A DNA stretch of 64,000 nucleotides, taken from contig JAKSZU010000029.1 of the NCBI GenBank assembly GCA_026018925.1, positions 9,771,378-9,835,377 on the forward strand, written 5' to 3'. The notes beneath the pieces are model-generated. The model was not told the DNA's origin. It made no database searches and worked only from the letters and a program-made list of their open reading frames with translations. Of this stretch, positions 61,896 through 64,000 are shown piece after piece; positions within the stretch are counted from its first letter, which is position 1; the number at the start of each line of letters is the position of its first letter. Source of the stretch: Tupaia tana. Taxonomy: Eukaryota; Chordata; Mammalia; Scandentia; Tupaiidae. Position numbers and translations under genes: made by a program.

Positions 61896-62864
61896 ATGGG
61901 AAAACGAGAAAATACCTCTCCTCCAATGGAAAAGAGTAACTCTCCTTCATCCACAAGCAGTTCGGTGAAAGTCATGGAAATGTCTGATAAGGAATTTAGG
62001 ACATTCGTAATGTCGAAGCTAACAGAGATGGAAGAAAAGAGAGATAATGAACTGCTAAAGAGAAAGGAGAAAGAAGTTGCCGAGTTCCAGGAGATGAGGA
62101 AATTCTTGCAAGATCTAAAAGAGGAATTACACACTTTACAAAAGACTCAAACGGAACTGCTAGAGATGAAGTCTATAATACAAGAAGTCAAAATCTCCCT
62201 TGAAAGTATTAAAAGCAGACTAGATCATTCAGAAAATAGAATCTCAGATGTAGAAGAGAAAATGGCTGGCTTAGAAAAGTCCACCACGAAGACTGAGAAA
62301 ATGGCTCAAAAATTTGAGAATGATATGCGAGAAGTACTGGATACCATCAAACGTCCAAATATCCGGATAATTGGCATTCCAGAAGGTGAAGAGACCCATA
62401 AGGGCATTGATAATCTATTCCATGAAATCCTGCAAGAAAACTTTCCAAACCTAGAGAGGCATTCGAAGATCCAGTCCCAGGAAATACAAAGGACCCCAAA
62501 TAGAATCAACCCAAGAAGATCTTCTCCAAGACACATTATAGCCAGGTTGACCAAAACCGCAGACAAAGACAAGATAGTAAGATTGGCAAGAGAGAAACAT
62601 CAAGTTACCTACAAAGGACATCCCATCAGGCTAACAGCAGATCTCTCATCGGAAACAATGCGAGCGAGGAGAGAATGGGAAAATATATTTAAAGTGTTAA
62701 GAGACAAGCAATTTCAGTCAAGAATACTGTACCCAGCAAGATTATCTTTCAGGTGGGAAGAAAAGACAAGAACATTCTCAGATAAACAAAACCTAAAAGA
62801 ATTTACCAGCACCAGACCAGATCTCCAAGAAGTTCTCAAGGGTGTGCTGTATCAAGAAAATTAA
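61896..62864 (+). CDS. ORF1 protein of the HAL1-like element (intact)
   Basis: Encodes an L1 ORF1p: an RNA-binding chaperone that trimerises, coats element RNA in cytoplasmic particles and assists target-primed reverse transcription. I choose the Met at 61,896 (MGKRENTSPP), giving 322 residues, because its context (A at -3, G at +4) is better and mammalian ORF1p starts MGK. The open frame extends 11 codons further, to 61,863 (333 residues). Order, in the 333-residue numbering: Ser-rich N-terminus, long coiled coil with heptads (about 42-155; DKEFRTF, ESIKSRLDHSENRISDVEEK), RRM domain starting RPNIRIIGIPEGEE (about 164), ARLTK (about 227), and a C-terminal domain with YPARLSFRWEEKTRTF and STRPDLQEVL. 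Human ORF1p has 338 residues. No stop or frameshift is seen. No ORF2 follows. Confidence 0.9.
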   Translation: MGKRENTSPPMEKSNSPSSTSSSVKVMEMSDKEFRTFVMSKLTEMEEKRDNELLKRKEKEVAEFQEMRKFLQDLKEELHTLQKTQTELLEMKSIIQEVKISLESIKSRLDHSENRISDVEEKMAGLEKSTTKTEKMAQKFENDMREVLDTIKRPNIRIIGIPEGEETHKGIDNLFHEILQENFPNLERHSKIQSQEIQRTPNRINPRRSSPRHIIARLTKTADKDKIVRLAREKHQVTYKGHPIRLTADLSSETMRARREWENIFKVLRDKQFQSRILYPARLSFRWEEKTRTFSDKQNLKEFTSTRPDLQEVLKGVLYQEN

Positions 62865-63841
62865 ACACAGACACACGGAAATAAGAGTCCAAAAACTATG
62901 AAAGTGGCCAACTTAATCAGAGGGACAAGTCTGGATTTGAATATTATATCCCAGAATTTAATCAGGAAAATTGAACCAGAACAGAAGATAAAAGTACATG
63001 AGACTGATAGGTTCATGCACCTTCCATTTGAACAGAATCCTAACTTGTTTCCTGGCTTTAAGCAAAGTTCCTTGGCATTTCTTTGAGTTAAGTTAAAACT
63101 GGTTTTCTTAGTAGTAATGAGTGAACTCACCATTGAAAGTAGTTAGATTATGTAGGAAATTGTGTGATCAATGCAACGTGGGTGGGAAGGGAATGAAGGA
63201 CAATTGTAGACACCGGAGGTGGTGTGAGAGGAAGGTGGGAAGGGACAGAGAGTCAGAAAGAGGGGTGGAAGTAATTCTAGGAACTAGTAATGGAAAATTT
63301 TTTGTAATGTGCATGATTGTATCACTATGCAGTGTGTACTGGATGGGAGATTGCATTTTGTATGCTGTGATGAAGCTTAAGGAAGGAATGTAAATTGAGT
63401 TACAAAAAAAAAAGTTTCAGAAAAAAAAATATATATCTATTCAATGACTGCAGTAGGATATGTAGCCACAGCTAGGTGCCACTTTATAGGATGCGTAAAG
63501 TAAGACTTGTGTTCATGGAAATGTGGGTATCACCTGTGTTTGTTATGAGGGTATTTGGATTGATTAGGGTCTTTGGCATTCCAATAAAATGTGAGGAAAA
63601 AAAAGTATAGAAAGCAAACATAGATACCAGAGACTGTGGGAGGAGAGTGGTTGATGGCAGAGGGTAAGAGATAGAGAATCTAGGATGGGGGGAAAAAAGC
63701 AAAACATACAGAAGACAAGAAATGGAAGATCATTTGCTGACAATAACATGTTTGTTGATGTGCTTGATTGAGACAATATATAGTGTAATTTGGATGGAAA
63801 ATCTCATTTGTATGCTGTAATGATGTTCAGAGAATGAATGC

Positions 63842-63880
<39 letters not shown>
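62865..63880 (+). other. HAL1 3' region with two L1-like ends
   Basis: After a 300-bp non-coding spacer, a first L1-type 3' end (63,170-63,420: G-rich purine stretch, 'gtgtgtactggatgggag', 'tgtatgctgtgatg', short A runs) is followed by a second (63,595-63,880: 'gagactgtgggaggagagtg', 'atagtgtaatttggatgg', 'tgtatgctgtaatgatg', A tail). Both resemble the L1 3' UTR at 54,200-54,474. Confidence 0.7.
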
Positions 63881-63881
<1 letters not shown>

Positions 63882-64000
63882 CTCATGCCGGGCGTGTGTG
63901 CATGTGTGCCCAAGATCCCGAGAGAAGAACGGACGGGAAGGGATTGTGGCATGGCCGTCACCCCTGGGGGGGTGATTTCTTGCTTTCTGTCTCTCTGTCT
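63881..64000 (+). mobile_element. long tRNA-SINE, 3' part, runs off the window
   Basis: Continues the SINE of 61,046 from 'actcatgccgggcgtgtgtg' through the body. Its 3' end lies beyond the window. Confidence 0.92.

Larger units (their letters stand above)
61142..63880 (+). mobile_element. HAL1-like 'half-L1' element
   Basis: A 2.74-kb element: 5' UTR, intact ORF1, 3' sequence and a 26-nt A tail, with no ORF2. Both ends lie in one SINE, and 'aaaactcatgccggg' is present on both sides (61,127-61,141; 63,881-63,892 plus the adjoining A's). It therefore inserted by target-primed reverse transcription. HAL1 elements of this layout are known as L1 derivatives in several mammals and depend on another L1 for reverse transcriptase. 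The intact ORF1 and clean tail suggest a young copy. The alternative is an L1 that lost ORF2 after insertion. Confidence 0.88.

Noticed and set aside
61874..62572. Antisense open frames over the HAL1 ORF1
   Set aside because: They are shadows of the ORF1 coding frame.

Overview
This is nuclear DNA of a placental mammal and is almost entirely repeat-built. It has dozens of copies of a tRNA-derived SINE with no 7SL or Alu component, LINE-1 of several ages, one young class I (gammaretrovirus-type) provirus, a KRAB zinc-finger locus with frame breaks, and processed-gene copies. The SINE has intact Pol III A- and B-box-like motifs in its youngest copies, a body of about 190 bp, and an A tail. I do not recognise it as a primate, rodent, rabbit, tree-shrew, carnivore or ungulate SINE. 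A colugo (Dermoptera), whose tRNA-only t-SINE/CYN families are described, is my best guess, but it is an inference. No intact host protein-coding gene is visible.

Layout. 1-7 kb: old L1 ORF2/3' sequence riddled with SINEs. 7-18 kb: mostly non-coding DNA without recognised genes, plus SINE clusters at 13.6-15.8 kb. 18,055-23,565: a 5.5-kb provirus on the minus strand with paired 515-bp LTRs, a 4-bp target duplication, a proline-tRNA primer site, and broken gag, pol and env with large internal deletions. 23.6-28.8 kb: unclassified AT-rich DNA, SINEs and an L1 3' end. 29.3-33.2 kb: a minus-strand KRAB-zinc-finger locus (KRAB-A exon, KRAB-B exon, an array of about 17 fingers) with frame-breaking deletions and a stop. 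33.8-42.5 kb: an L1 ORF1 fragment, an old L1 ORF2 tail and many SINEs, several nested. 42,492-43,165: a probable solo LTR.

43,417-54,474: a full-length L1 bracketed by a perfect 14-bp target duplication. Its 5' UTR is an array of about 27 degenerate ~140-bp monomers. It later received an inverted L1 tail, a 434-bp solo LTR, a short SINE, an RPL21 retrocopy with an 80-bp mariner-like MITE at its edge, and a 401-bp inverted duplicate of its own ORF2/RPL21 junction. 54.5-61 kb: more SINEs and a possible mRNA-derived retrocopy.

61,142-63,880: a young 'half-L1' (HAL1-like) element of 5' UTR, intact ORF1, 3' sequence and poly-A with no ORF2. It is inserted in a SINE whose two halves and target duplication are preserved.

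The most interesting objects are the HAL1-like element with an intact ORF1, the L1 with a long monomeric promoter array proven by its target duplication to belong to the element, and the 401-bp templated inverted duplication. The repeats nest so clearly that the relative order of many insertions can be read directly.
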